From Kingdonia uniflora (lineage: Eukaryota; Streptophyta; Magnoliopsida; Ranunculales; Circaeasteraceae), in the NCBI GenBank assembly GCA_014058105.1, contig JACGCM010000983.1, positions 1 through 64,000 of the forward strand: a stretch of DNA of 64,000 bases, written 5' to 3'. Under the pieces are notes generated by a model that saw nothing but the letters and a program-made list of their open reading frames with translations, searched no databases and had not been told where the DNA came from. The position numbers and the translations under genes were made by a program. Shown here one piece after another: positions 1-10,725 of this stretch. How positions within the stretch are numbered: the stretch's first letter is position 1; each line of letters starts with the position of its first letter.

Positions 1-163
1 TGAAACTGATCTTGACCTCTTTGTTGGAGGAGCCTGCGGAGCATTTGCCGAGCCCCTATTCATTCTGCCATTGTTGTTTAATTGGTTTTCATGTCGTTTG
101 AGCACTGTCCAATAATTTTGGTCGTCCGCATCGAGTCTTTCCTCTTTCACGAGCTCCGCCCAA

Positions 164-307
164 TCACTTTATGTAACGAATTTCGATTTCACATTTTTTC
201 TGGCTCTCATCGGGGAGATTGACCCCAACTCTGTAAGCTTTCTTGGTCCCATTAAAATGTCGATCCCATGGTGCCTTGCCTGAAGCTGGTCGTCTGGAAG
301 TAGCCAT
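164..307 (-). pseudogene. Start of gag reading frame of element F
   Basis: An ATG at 307 on the minus strand, about 55 bases beyond the primer-binding site, opens a 47-codon frame beginning MATSRRPASGKAPWD. It ends at a TGA at 164-166. Position and basic composition fit the N-terminus of a Tat gag leader protein. No gag core or zinc knuckle is visible before the window edge, so this is probably a stop-interrupted gag. An alternative minus frame covers 169-429 but begins inside the LTR and crosses the primer-binding site, so I prefer this one. Confidence 0.4.
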
Positions 308-359
308 GATTGAAAATCATAGTGAAAAAATGCCTTAGGATATCGTAGAAATGAAATCT

Positions 360-377
360 TTTCCACAGACGGCGCCA
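360..377 (-). other. Primer-binding site of element F
   Basis: On the minus strand this reads TGGCGCCGTCTGTGGAAA, two bases after the LTR end (CA at 380-381 complement). The TGGCGCCGTCTGTGG core is typical of Tat-lineage Ty3/gypsy elements. I do not assign the tRNA. Confidence 0.75.
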
Positions 378-656
378 AATGTAATGGCCAAATTTCGTAA
401 GCTCGTAATGGCCTAGAATTCACTATCACACCAATGAACCTGTAATAATATTTTAATAGAAAGCAAAAAATGACACAGGTGATTTTTAGAGTGGAAAACC
501 TCTGAATAGTGGAGGATTTTTATAAAATTATCTTTATTGCTTGAGGCAGATATCTTATTATGTGATCTCTAGGTATAACATGGCTTGAACCTTATAACTA
601 CGAAGTTTGAGTATTTTGATAATCTAGTCAAGTAGTTTCTAGTTGATCCCTTGTGC

Positions 657-880
657 AATTTTTTTTAGTGTAGTCCCACCTACAAACTGAATATTTGCCT
701 TTAGTCCCCAAGTTGTTGAAATATGCAGTTTTGGTTCCCAAATGGCTTCTGATCACAGGTCAACCTCCGTTGAAGTCAAATTTTGGCATGAAGTGATTAA
801 TCTACCCTCACGTGAGTTGTACGTGATTTCATCTAATAAGTAAGCAAGTTATCTTCAGGTCACCCCTATCCACCTCAACA
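657..880. repeat. Left terminal inverted repeat of the MuDR-like element
   Basis: Inverted counterpart of 7405-7628, recognisable by eye to about 880 with scattered substitutions. It includes CTACCCTCACGTGAGTTG near 800, matched by CAACTCGCGTGAGGGTAG in the right repeat. Confidence 0.85.
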
Positions 881-1439
881 ATCCCTAACGGTCATCTCCT
901 TCCCCAAATACCTCTATCTTTTTTTTCTTTTTTTCTCTCTCTCTCATTTAGAAGTTTTGGTATTGGTTTGTGGGATCCCATGGTTTGTTTCTGTCTATGG
1001 GAGGTGGAGGTGGTGGTGATGTGAAAGTAAAATCACTTTATTTCTCTTTTTCTCTTTCATTAATTATGTGTTTTATGTAAAATTTGAGAAATTTCCATTA
1101 AACCTTAAAAGTAAGAAATGAGACTAAAGACAAATTACCAGGAAATAAATTGGGACTAAAGACTAACTTATTCATGATTTATGATTTTTGTTTTAGGATA
1201 ATCTGTGTTCTATCTATGATCAAGTTTTTTATAGTATTGGGGATTGTTCATGATTATATAGTACGCGCAAGAAACCAAATTGCAGTGGAATAATGTAATT
1301 CCATGTTTCTAAATCAATAGAGAACCCTAGTAGAAAGTACGTGAAATACTAATTCCCTACTTGTGGTGTTTTCCAATGGTTGAGCGAGGCCATTGGGCAA
1401 TCTTCAAATTTACCAAGTATGAGTAGCCCCTCTTTCAAA
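881..1439. other. Non-coding interior of the MuDR-like element
   Basis: AT-rich sequence with a CT-rich tract around 918-950. I see no coding sequence or RNA gene here. Confidence 0.5.
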
Positions 1440-1607
1440 GGTGGTTGCTTTGGTTATGAGGAAACTGGACATTGGTAAAAAGAATGTCCTTGGAAGACTG
1501 TAGTTTTCCCTAAAGGTGTCATGAAATTGTGTAAATCTACTGTTCAAAGAAGCAAGGGTAATAAATTCTTAGTTTGTGACAATGCTGAATATAATCACTT
1601 TATGTAG
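1440..1607 (+). pseudogene. CCHC zinc-knuckle plus GRF-like relic inside the MuDR-like element
   Basis: The plus-strand frame reads GGCFGYEETGHW, a stop, then KECPW. The spacing is that of a CX2CX4HX4C knuckle with the second Cys changed to Tyr (TGT to TAT) and a TAA after the His-Trp. About 30 codons later KGNKFLVCDNAEYNHFM resembles a GRF-type zinc finger (G-R-x-F-x-x-C ... C-x-F-F-x-W), also missing a Cys. Knuckle-plus-GRF pairs occur in plant nucleic-acid-binding proteins. This is probably a captured or decayed accessory gene. There is no start codon or intact frame. Confidence 0.45.
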
Positions 1608-2062
1608 CTAAAGAACTATATGCATGAAGAAGGAAAAAAGAATGCAGAATTTGAGACTATGACTAATTTAAAGGTCAAGGTGAGTGTGACTATGAGATTG
1701 GATGAATTTTGCAAAGAGTTTAAAGGCAAATCCTCAATGGGGTGAGATTGGGAGTGTAGTGGTTAGAGATGGTTATTATGTGAGAGGATAAATCTTATCT
1801 TATCGTACCTTATTTACCATATTAATTAAATTATATTTTGCCCTTATTTTTTAAGTTTCTTCTGATATAAGTTATGTGCAATTCTTCTTCTACAAGTTTG
1901 TTATATCTATAATCCATTAGTGATCCTGTGTGCACACTTTACACATACTTAACATAACTCCAAACCTTCCCCCTAACCATTATCCCCCCAACTACCAACA
2001 TTGGGAAACTTGAGCATTTAGTGATCATTCTCTTTTCAAGAACCCCTTAAATGCCTTTTCTT

Positions 2063-2069
2063 TATAAAA
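2063..2069 (+). promoter_or_regulatory. TATA box before the acidic ORF
   Basis: TATAAAA lies 67 bases before the ATG at 2136, followed by a CT-rich leader (CTTCTTCAAAACC, CTTCTCTTCTCTTC), the usual look of a plant core promoter and 5' UTR. Confidence 0.55.
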
Positions 2070-2135
2070 CCAAGACTTTCTCATACCTTCTTCAAAACCA
2101 CAAGTATTTCTTCTCTTCTCTTCAAAATCTTAAAA

Positions 2136-2414
2136 ATGTCTCTTTTCTTATCAACTGAGAGTGTCTCTTCTTCTGAAGAAGGGTATATTAGATTTGTTGC
2201 TAGTTATAAATCATCCAGCAGTGAGGCTAGCTGGATGGAAGACTTATACATTGTGGAGAGGAAGCAGATGTTGCAAGATTATGGGTGGACAGATAGTGAA
2301 GAAGAGGCTGAGGAAAGTGATGAAGAAATAATCGAGGAAGAAGAAGAGATAGAAGAAGAAGAAGAAGAAAAAGAAAAAGAAAAAAAAAAAAAGATTGAAG
2401 AAAATGGAGCATAA
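2136..2414 (+). CDS. Small acidic protein gene inside the MuDR-like element
   Basis: A 92-codon frame beginning MSLFLSTESVSSSEEGYI. The N-terminal half is Ser-rich. From about residue 50 it is almost pure Glu/Asp, turning into a Glu-Lys run near the end. There is no catalytic motif and I do not recognise the family. A TATA box and pyrimidine-rich leader precede it, and about 230 bases of T-rich sequence follow, resembling a 3' UTR. It points away from the minus-strand transposase, so the element would carry two divergent genes, as some Mutator elements do. The long GAA/GAG run could also be a repeat that merely stays open, so I rate it moderate. Confidence 0.5.
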   Translation: MSLFLSTESVSSSEEGYIRFVASYKSSSSEASWMEDLYIVERKQMLQDYGWTDSEEEAEESDEEIIEEEEEIEEEEEEKEKEKKKKIEENGA

Positions 2415-3164
2415 GAGAAAGATGAAGGTTTTATTTGTGTCTGTGGGTATTGCTTTTAGTTGTAAGTTTTCTTTTTTGGATGTGGTTATGTTTGTGTTTC
2501 TTGTTTGGGATCCCAGGAAGGTTTTGTTTCTGTTTTATGGCACCCTTGGTATTTCTCCCTATTTTCTTTCAATTTTTGTATTGTGGTATTTTTGTATTAT
2601 GGCAATTCTTTTGTGAATCAATGAAACTGCAATTTCCTTTCTATCTAACATCTTATATCTATTAATGTCTATAAATTCATAAAACAATGAAAACTAGAGA
2701 GAAAAAAGAAAAGAAAAGTAAGGTTGTGTAATTACTAGTGCGAGTACCTACACATTTCATACCTGTGTAGCTTCCAGTTGGACCATACTAAAACCAGCTT
2801 GAGTTATCTTCTATATATACCAGTGTAAGTACCTGCATATTTCAGACCTGCACAAATATAAGAACAACAACAAACAACAAGACCTTCTATAAATTTATAG
2901 TCTCACAAATATAAGAAAACCAACAAATAACAAGACCTGCACAAATATAAGACCTGTTAACATGCAGTCAAAATATAATATTTTAAAAAAACTATAAAAA
3001 CATTTGGCATTAAGTTACAAAATGTACTTGTTAACATGAAGTCAAAAAACTGATATCAAAATTGTGATCACTAGATCATTACATAGATACACAAAGTTAA
3101 ATCACCAAATTAAGTCACACTTTCCAATTCTTGCCAGGAGATTGAAAGGCTTTCTTGTAAGGGT

Positions 3165-3460
3165 TAGAGCTTGGGGCTTGAGTTTGCTGTGTTGATGCCC
3201 TAGTTTTTCTTGGGGCTTGAGTAGCTTGAGACTACCTTTGGGCTTGACTTGCTTGACTTTTCCTTAGACCTTGAGTAGCTTGAGACTTCCTTTGGGCTTA
3301 ACTTGCTTGACATTGTCTTGGGCTTTGAGTAGCTTGAGACTGCCTTTAGGCTTGACTTGCTTGACTTTGCCTTGGGCCTTGAGTAGCTTGAGACTGCCTT
3401 TGGGCTTAACTTTATTGACTTTGCCTTGGGGCTTTAGTAGCTTGAATTTGCCTTGATTGA
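3165..3460 (-). repeat. 54-bp tandem repeats in the transposase C-terminal tail
   Basis: The phrase GAGTAGCTTGAGACT recurs at about 3219, 3273, 3327 and 3381, exactly 54 bp apart, with decayed copies to 3600. A 54-bp period equals 18 codons, so the repeat keeps the reading frame. On the minus strand one frame reads Lys-rich units containing KVKPKGSLKLLKAQ. It lies just downstream of the transposase core and probably encoded a basic low-complexity tail. Confidence 0.7.
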
Positions 3461-3588
3461 GTTTACCTTAGGCCTTAAGTAACTTTAGTTTACCTTGAAT
3501 GAGTTTACCTTGGGGCTTGAACCCACTGTGTTGATGCCCTAGTTTTCCTTGGGGCCTGACTTGGCCTTAGGGCTTGAGTAGCTTGAGT

Positions 3589-6500
3589 TTACCTTGTACC
3601 CCTAGAAGATCTCCCACCACTACCACCTATACCACCACTTCCCCTCCATCTCATATTTGGTATTATAGGTGGTAAGCCAACACTGCTCATATGTCTTGCC
3701 ATGCTAACATTTGTATCTACCCTCTTAGGTGCTCTTGCCACTCTTGGCCTTGGTGTTACTGGTGCACCCTTACAAGTTTTCTTTGTTGTGACCATAGCCT
3801 CCACATTTTCCACATCACCTATGCCTCTTATCTTCATCTGGATTAGGGATTCTTTGTTTTCTAGGTCACCCAGCTCCTCTCATCAATGGGGGAGGCAGAA
3901 AATGGTTTTCTTGGTTTATAGGCTGCATATAATACAAAAATAAGCATACTTATGAAATAAAGATTCATATATACTTGTGTTAAAATACAAACCTTCTCCC
4001 ATTCTGATCCATCAGCTATAGGATATATGGCATTTTTTATATGTTTGGACATATAAACCAACTTTGTGAAAATAAGAAACATAATTGTTAGCCATCCATA
4101 AAAAAAAGTTAACTTTTAAAAAATTAGAGACCCAACTTTGTAAAAATTTAGATTATTAACAAAAAATACTTACTTAACCCATAGCCACCCATTAGGAAGT
4201 ATAGGACTAACAGTAGGTACACATAGTAGTCTAGAAAGTTGCCATTCATGACAATCATATTCATGTGTGCTGGTGTTCACTCTCCATCTTTGGCCATTTA
4301 TCCCATTTATAAGAAAAGATTTTGATATGATCCCTTGAACCTGATATTGACCATAGAATTTGATCATCTTATCAATGTGAGTTTGTGCTCTAGGCACCAA
4401 CACCAAACCTACAAAAAAGATATACATATAATCGCATAATAGTTCATGAAAAGAAGAAGAGATCTCAAATAATAATAAAGGGTCTTGTTTAAATTACCTG
4501 TTTCTTCCTACTTTTTGATTTGAGCCTTCTGTTATACATGAGTTTCATCAACATTATATTCAATTTTTTAGTAACTTTTGTATTGGTCTATCCCTAATAT
4601 TTAAAATACACATGTTAAAAAACTTACTGAAGTTGTTTGTGATGTGTTCACACTTGGCAGTAAAATCAAAGTGGGACCTAGCACAGTGTTCAAATGGCTC
4701 CTTAAGCAACCAGTCATGAGTAGCTGGGTTATCCAGTTTGAGTTGGTCTGTGTGCATGCTATTTTTAGATTGCTTAAATGTCTTTGCTGCACTCTACACT
4801 AACCACTTTATTTGAATCCCCCTATGAAACTTCTTCATATTCTTGTACATATGTCTAAAGAAGTAGAATATGTTATTTATATGAGGAAAAAGGGTAGTCA
4901 CAGCAACAATAAGTCCCTTCTGCTTATCTAATATGAATGTTAGCTTTTGATTATGTAGAATGAGATAGAGCAGAAGAACCTCAAGGAAGTTGGTCCAAGT
5001 TTCATTACATTCTGATCTGCATAAGTAAACTGTAATAGGAAATAGGCCATTGTTGAGATCCAAGGTAATCACATATAGACAACCCTCCCCCCCCCCCCCC
5101 CCATATTTACCATTTAGATAATAACCATCCAAACTAAGTACAGGTCTACAGCCACTTAACCATCCATCAAAACTTTCTTTAAACATTACCATTGAACTTG
5201 TTCACTGGTTATTTTGAAGATCTTTACTACATTTGGCCCAACTGCCAAGGTTAACCAATAAGACTTGGCTCATAAATTTAGGTTGCAGAATATAACCCTC
5301 ATCACATGATCCAACTATCCTCTCCATGCATATAGTCCAAGTATTCCATGAACTATAATATGAAATATCAACACCATACCTTCATGAAATCAGCTCCTTC
5401 ACACATACTAGTCTAGTGGTTCTCACTGCTCTAATTGTTTCTTCAACTTCATTTGCCACCCACAGGGCATTTACATTTTTGATAGATTGGCCATTTTTTC
5501 CAGGATATCTGTGAATGTGATTACTACTTTCCCTCATACTAAAAGTGGTACCATCTGGGTCAACCCTAGCATAGAACATCCATTGATAGTTAAATGTTTC
5601 AACCTGAGTACAAATGTATCTTACCCTCATATAGTCATTTTTTTGTTGGAATTTGGGTTTGTTCACAATTGCCCATTGCCTTAAAAAAAGCTCTACAAGT
5701 ATCAACTGTAGGCTACTCCATGCTAATAACCATCTCTAACCCAGGATTATGCACAGGTAACGTAGTATAATGCACTTCAGCTTCTTCTATTACAAAAATA
5801 TTATCACATTCTTTGGCTAAATCTCTGAACTCATCATCACATCTGTCTATATCAGCTTAGGTTGGACCATCATCACCATCAAGTGATGAGTAATTTAAGT
5901 AATACCATTCATCTACATCTAGGCTATCTGGATTAATTTCAGCCCATTTATTCTAAGCATCAACTTCTTCTACATTATTTGAAGCCTCCCTCCCCCCCCC
6001 ACCCTAATCCAACTCCACCCTCAGTTTCAGCATTAACTGAAGCATTCCCCCCAATCCAACTCTACCCTTAATTTTAGCATTAATTAGAATATCTCCTCCC
6101 AATCTGACTCTACCCTCAAATTTAATATTCGGTTCATCATCACTGAAGTACATATGTGGTAAATCATCTAGTTCTTCCTCAGGTAGTTCAGTTGCCCTTG
6201 GTTTCTTAACTCTTTTAGTATTTTTTTTACTACTTTGTAAACTATTATATTTTTCTCTTTCCTATGTTGTTTACCCTTTTTTCAGCTATTTTGTCTTTTA
6301 CTTTACTTGTTTGTCTAGTTTGAGCTGGTTTTTTTTGCTTTGATACAACTCTTTTTTTGTTTGAGTCACAACTACCTTTTCTCTACCCCTGGCAATAGTC
6401 TCATGTTGAAGTGGATCAAACTTTGTACTCTCATGCTGTAATGGATCAAACTGTATAGTCTCAACCTCAACTTGAGAAGTAAGCCATATTAGTGGTCCTT

Positions 6501-6933
6501 CATCATCATTTATCATAACTGCATCTGGCTGTTCAATTAAAGGTGGGGGAACAACTCCTATAGGCACTGTATGTACATAAAAATGTACATCCCACATACT
6601 ATCCATATCGCTACAATGCCACATCATATATAAAGTTGCATCATCGCAAACATCCACTATCTCACCTGTACATAGTATCTTCACCACAATCCCGAAACTA
6701 GGTAAGATAACTTCATTTATCCCAACAACATCAGACATAATAAACTTCAATAGACCTTTATAGTAAAATTGATCCCCATTTATATTTTTAAATATATGAT
6801 TTTCTCCCTCAATGTATAGATGATGTGTGTACCCTATCTCATCAGGTTCAGACCATCTACCCCCCCCCCCCCCCCCCCCCCCAATGAATAATGACATTTT
6901 TAAGGTCATTAATGTCATTGTAACATACCCCAA
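3589..6933 (-). pseudogene. MuDR-like transposase, broken
   Basis: Minus-strand pieces follow the order of a plant MULE transposase. An N-terminal domain lies at 6933-6298. A MudR DNA-binding domain lies at 5705-5382 and contains NDYMRVRYICTQ and YARVDPDGTTF. The DDE transposase domain lies at 5192-4794 and contains LDGYYLNGKYGG, LNNGLFPITVYLCRSECNETW and FILDKQKGLI. A downstream helical part at 4757-4560 contains HDWLLKEPFEHCARSHFD and CEHITNNFSKFFN. A SWIM-like piece at 4427-4170 contains YDCHEWQLSRLLC. A tail at 4082-3589 contains IYPIADGSEWEKV. Stops, frameshifts and three poly-C tracts separate the pieces, though some gaps may be introns. The family normally cuts and pastes the element through its TIRs. 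This copy is unlikely to be active. Confidence 0.82.
6860..6882. repeat. 23-base poly-C run in the transposase N-terminus
   Basis: Twenty-three consecutive C on the plus strand (G on the coding strand, giving poly-Gly). Shorter C runs occur in the same gene at 5087-5102 (16) and 5992-6000 (9). Confidence 0.9.
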
Positions 6934-7404
6934 ACACTATATAATTAAGATAAATATCATGGTAACATACCCAAAACTCCTAATTTATAAACACCACTTA
7001 TAAAATCCATAATTTTTTTAATAAACCCTAATTTTAAAATAACAAAAAACCAAAACCCTAATTTTCTAATCCAAACCACTTGTAAAGGCCTCAATTTTAT
7101 AATCAACCATAATTCTTAACACAAATCTTCTAACTTTAAAAATTTAAAAGTTAAAGCAAATATATTAGAGATAGACTACTCAAAAAGAGAGAGAGTGACT
7201 TATATTATGATTAAGAGAGAAATAAGAGATTCAAAGGCTTGGCGAGATCAGATATTAGAGAGATCCCTCCATACTAACCACTCAATTTGATAGTTGCAAA
7301 ACTTATAAATTTTCCCTCCAGAATGATTGTGAGAGACAGAGCCAATTGTGTACGAGACTCGTATGTGATCATTGGGGATTGGTGAGGTAGATTGGTGAGG
7401 TAGA

Positions 7405-7628
7405 TTTGTGAGGTGGATAGGGGTGACCTGAAGAAAACTTATTTACCTTCTAGATGAAATCACGCGCAACTCGCGTGAGGGTAGATTAGTCACTTTATGT
7501 CAAAATTTGACTTCAACGGAGGTTAACCTGTGGTCAAAGGCCATTTAGGGACCAAAATTGCATATTTCAAAAACATGGGGACTAAACGCAAATATTCAGT
7601 TTGTAGGTGGGACTACACTCAAAAAATT
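7405..7628. repeat. Right terminal inverted repeat of the MuDR-like element
   Basis: Inverted counterpart of 657-880. Just inside it, the unit GGTGAGGTAGATT is repeated two to three times (about 7380-7420), which has no equivalent on the left side. Confidence 0.85.
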
Positions 7629-8612
7629 CCTTAATAGAACCAAGAAATTGGACGATAATGAAAATGTAGTACGTTTGCAAGATTGCTTACTTGTATTTTT
7701 ATTTTATTTTTGAAAAGGAGTGTCAAGCCTTAATAGTGAAGAATTAAAATATTTAAGGAACAAATTGAATAATGGAGGAAGGGGAAAGTAGTATGAATGG
7801 GGAAGATGAAGAGTTCATGATCTAGAAATCTTTTATTCATCCATTAATCATAATGTAATTGTCCATAAATGAGCATTATTGTTGTGAAGTTTGAGGGAAG
7901 AAAAAGAAAATGGGGGGTTAAGAGAAATGAAAAGTCGGCTAAAAAAATAATAATAAATTCATTTAATTTAATTTATGAATAATAAATTTATTATTAGTTT
8001 TTGCATGCCACATAGGACAAACGATGCTCCCAGTTCGCCAATTCCATGTGTCTCAACCTGAAACTGAGTTGAGGCCTACCAATTCCATTATGCCATCACC
8101 ACATCTTTTGTATCCTAATCATTTTGCTTAAAACAACTAAGAAAGGAATGCATATAGTGCAAATGGAGATGGAGATGGAGATAATCGTTACTGACATAGT
8201 AGATCTCTTTGACTTACTATAGAAGAACACTAGTTCTCAAAATATAAATATGAGCATCTTCGACTCAAGTTTTCATCAATAAGATTTCTTCATCCAAATC
8301 TGCATACATATACTGAAGAAATTAGAATAATATGCCTAACTTAATAATTTTTATCAAACCTGTATACATATATTTGCGAAATGTGAGACATCTATAGGGA
8401 TTGACCAAAAGGTATATTTAGGTTGGAGTGGGGAAAATTAGGCAAACCACAAAATCATGGGTATTACATTTTAATATCAATTATTTATGTAATAGTACGT
8501 ATGTGAAAAGAAATTGCACAAGTATGAAACAAATTATTAGAGAAGAAACTAGCGATCCATGACTAAATTGGATTGAGAGTGTTACTAAAATGCACATATT
8601 TCATATGGGGAT
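7629..8612. other. Intergenic, no gene seen
   Basis: AT-rich sequence between the MuDR-like element and Tat element A. I see no coding frame with family similarity and no RNA gene. GGGAT at 8608-8612 is the left target duplication of element A. Confidence 0.6.
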
Positions 8613-9163
8613 TGTAGGGACCAGATTTCGTAAAGCTCGAACTAGCTTAAAATTGATCCTTACACCAAGAATTACCATGTCAAGAATTAAATAAGAGATA
8701 ACACTTGACACAGGGGATTTAGTGTGGAAAACCTGTGAATAGGTAAAAACCACGACCTCGAGTAGAGGATTTTGTAAAAGTAGTATTATTTCCTGAGAGA
8801 GTAAGAGAATCTGATTACAAGAGTTAATCTAAGAAAAAATAGCTAGAGATCAGATAATTGTATGAATAGAATTGTCTATCGAGCGTCCTATTTCCTTAGG
8901 AGTTCTGCCCTTTTATAGACCCTGCTATCAACCTGACATCGTGCTTGAACACGTTCTCCTAAAAGTGGGAGTCATGGGCAGTTGAGTGTGTAACAGCTAG
9001 CTTGTGGGAAACAGGTATATGTTGATTTGTTATGTTTACATCTGTTATGGACGATACACGTGTTTATTTATGCGTGAGTCTGGTACTGGATAAGATCGAG
9101 TCCTCTAGAGCTCGAGGTATAGATGAGGTCAAGTGTCCATAGCTCGAGGGATAAGTCCCTACA
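8613..9163 (-). repeat. 3' LTR of element A
   Basis: Starts TGTAGGGACCAG and ends AAGTCCCTACA, forming the usual TG...CA ends with a short inverted repeat (TGTAGGGAC/GTCCCTACA). It is about 50 bp shorter than the 5' LTR because of an indel near the right end. Confidence 0.9.
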
Positions 9164-9178
9164 ATCGCCCCCTCGCAA
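9164..9178 (-). other. Polypurine tract of element A
   Basis: On the minus strand the bases before the 3' LTR read GCGAGGGGGCGAT, the usual purine-rich plus-strand primer. Confidence 0.7.
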
Positions 9179-9375
9179 CTAAAGTCACGTGTGGCTTTAG
9201 TTGAGAAAAACCCTAAAACTCGGACCTTGTGATGACGTAAGCGACGCTTGAAAAATGGAACGTCTGTATTAAAGAGTGTGTTGTCATTATGACGCATGAG
9301 TATTATGGGCAGACTGTTAGTTTTCCCGAGCAGATAACTGTTTGGGGAAACAACTTGCATTAAATGTGGTATCGC

Positions 9376-9383
9376 TATAAATA
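9376..9383 (+). promoter_or_regulatory. TATA box of antisense unit s1, element A
   Basis: TATAAATA lies 57 bases before the s1 start position and 213 bases inside the LTR boundary. Elements B and C have an almost identical GCTATAAATAGT or TTATAAATAGA box at the matching place. Confidence 0.7.
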
Positions 9384-9432
9384 GTGGTCAGATTTGATCG
9401 CCAAATAACCTGCAACACATCCTTGCAACATC

Positions 9433-9915
9433 GTGGTTAAGATGAGGAATCAAGTATATCATACCTGGCTTTCTTTCATCATAGAGGGATTCCGGATATT
9501 GTTTTGTGGCTATCAGAGTAGGGAGACTCCCTTTGTTGTTTTGTTGAAGGAGTATTGTTTGAAATATTTTTGGGTATTATGTAGCATCCGATTTAGCGGC
9601 CGGGGTATATGCGATGCAAAATCCCTGGTTTCTATTGACGCTCTAATTTCTAAGGTAGGAGTCCTCTTCAATCTCTACGAACTCCGGGTTAGTGGGGATA
9701 AGGAGGAAGAGACGGCGGTGGTAAAGGTGGAAAATGGATCACTTCTTTCGGTACCATCGTCTTTTCTTCTAATTCTTCCTGCACGGAAATGTAGGGGAAA
9801 GAGGTGTTGGACCTGTTGTAGTCTTGCAATTTTTGAGCAGTGGCTGAGGTTTCTCTGGAAGATCAGCATTATCTTGGCAACAAGAAAAGAACTAGAGACC
9901 TGTCCTTGTATTTGA
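9433..9915 (+). pseudogene. Antisense small ORF s1 of element A
   Basis: A 160-codon frame antisense to gag-pol. Position 9433 reads GTG-GTT-AAG-ATG-AGG-AAT-CAA, where the other copies have ATG. The ancestral start MVKMRNQ is therefore damaged, unless the ATG at 9442 is used. The opening matches the MV-x-x-R/Q start of the s1 units at 22793 (MVTTRNQ) and 46795 (MVKTRFQ). The rest is rich in Leu and basic residues, with LYELRVSGDKEEETAVVKVENGS as its most structured part, and probably crosses ancient frameshifts. It has no known catalytic motif. A TATA box precedes it. I cannot assign a function. Confidence 0.5.
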
Positions 9916-10313
9916 GAAAGTATTTGTAATATCGAGCTTCGAAAAGCTTGATTATGTAATTGTAAAGCAACGTTGTAGGGGTAGTCCTGTAACCAACTAG
10001 TTAGATAAAAATTAAGCGTAATAAAAGAATATTTTGTTTGTTTCTTACTAGCAAAAGGCAGAAATAGTCGACATGTCATCGAGTTATACATAATATGGGA
10101 GTGAATAGTTGGTGGGATAACATACCTTATCCTACCTCTTAAATGAATCGAGCTTAACATATGTAAACATAATGCTCGAAATATAAACTTTAGAGAGCTC
10201 GATTAAGCACGAAAAGATAATAGTAAGTAGTTCGAACCCGGGAAGAGTGGGTTATAGAAGCTGAAAGACATTGCGTATAGTCAATCGAAAAATTAGTCCT
10301 GTTAACTGAACAA

Positions 10314-10320
10314 TATAAAA
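10314..10320 (+). promoter_or_regulatory. TATA box of antisense unit s2, element A
   Basis: TATAAAA 43 bases before the s2 ATG. The matching unit in D has TATATAAA at 23988 and in B has TATAAAAG at 60712-60705 (minus). Confidence 0.7.
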
Positions 10321-10356
10321 GTGTGACTTATTCTTTAAGTAGGTTATTCATAAAAA

Positions 10357-10725
10357 ATGGTGAAGACTCGCTCTCAGAGGGCTGTTGAAGCGCGTGTGTT
10401 GAATGACTTGCGTTTAGCATTCAAGATTGATGAAATAAGGGAAGCTATTTTTGGGCAGCAAGGTTATGATGCGGTTCTGCTCGAAACCCGAGCGAACTAT
10501 GAGGGTAAGACTGATGTAGAAAGGGGTGAGGAAATGAACCGTGTGTACTGGTCTGAGTCCATGCGTACCTGTTGGCGGTCTGTTGAAGATTGTAAAAAGA
10601 TCATCCTGATGATGGCCAGGGAGGAGATCATCAATGAGGATAAGGATATCGTCTCAGGGCTACTGAAAGCTAATGGTGTTGTTGGGCACACCGGTAGCTT
10701 CAAATGCAAGTATCTTGGGGATTGA
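10357..10725 (+). CDS. Antisense small ORF s2 of element A, intact
   Basis: Intact 122-codon frame starting MVKTRSQRAVEARVLNDLRL and ending FKCKYLGD. It has a basic N-terminus, a charged helical middle, and a C-terminal motif GHTGSFKCKYLG. The tail is matched in element D (NHSGYFKCNYR, stop near 24421) and in the remnant at 28210-28314 (NHVHCFKCNYI), so the protein end is conserved across copies. No enzyme motif is seen and I do not recognise a named family. The TATA box 43 bp upstream and the separate frame suggest its own transcript, antisense to integrase and the 3' end of the retrotransposon. Retention of an open frame in an otherwise broken element is notable. Confidence 0.65.
   Translation: MVKTRSQRAVEARVLNDLRLAFKIDEIREAIFGQQGYDAVLLETRANYEGKTDVERGEEMNRVYWSESMRTCWRSVEDCKKIILMMAREEIINEDKDIVSGLLKANGVVGHTGSFKCKYLGD

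Larger units (their letters stand above)
1..656 (-). mobile_element. 5' end of a Tat-type Ty3/gypsy element (F), truncated
   Basis: The element reads right to left. Its 5' LTR occupies about 380-656, starting TGTAATGGCC on the plus strand, with a primer-binding site at 360-377 and leader plus gag start to the left. The LTR has the same layout as the LTRs of element A (8613-9163 and 19017-19616): TTTCGTAAGCTCG near the end, then a stretch ending GTGGAAAACCT. The body runs off the left edge of the window and the LTR stops at the MuDR-like element. The true right end of the LTR is not visible. Confidence 0.7.
657..7628 (-). mobile_element. MuDR-like (Mutator superfamily) transposon with long TIRs
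   Basis: The two ends are inverted copies of each other over roughly 220 bp. The left end begins AGTGTAGTCCCACC at 667 and the right end closes GGTGGGACTACACT at 7606-7619. Both contain the phrase CTCCGTTGAAGTCAAATTTT and an ACCCCTATCCACCTCA stretch. Long TIRs with a MULE-type transposase on the minus strand place it in the Mutator superfamily. I could not find a convincing 9-bp target duplication; the A/T run at each tip blurs the boundary. The transposase is broken, so the element is probably immobile by itself. Confidence 0.85.

Noticed and set aside
2227..2412. Minus-strand Leu/Phe-rich frame opposite the acidic ORF
   Set aside because: Simple complement of a GAA/GAG repeat.
9675..10160. 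161-codon minus-strand frame in element A
   Set aside because: Overlaps s1 on the other strand and contains no retroelement motif.
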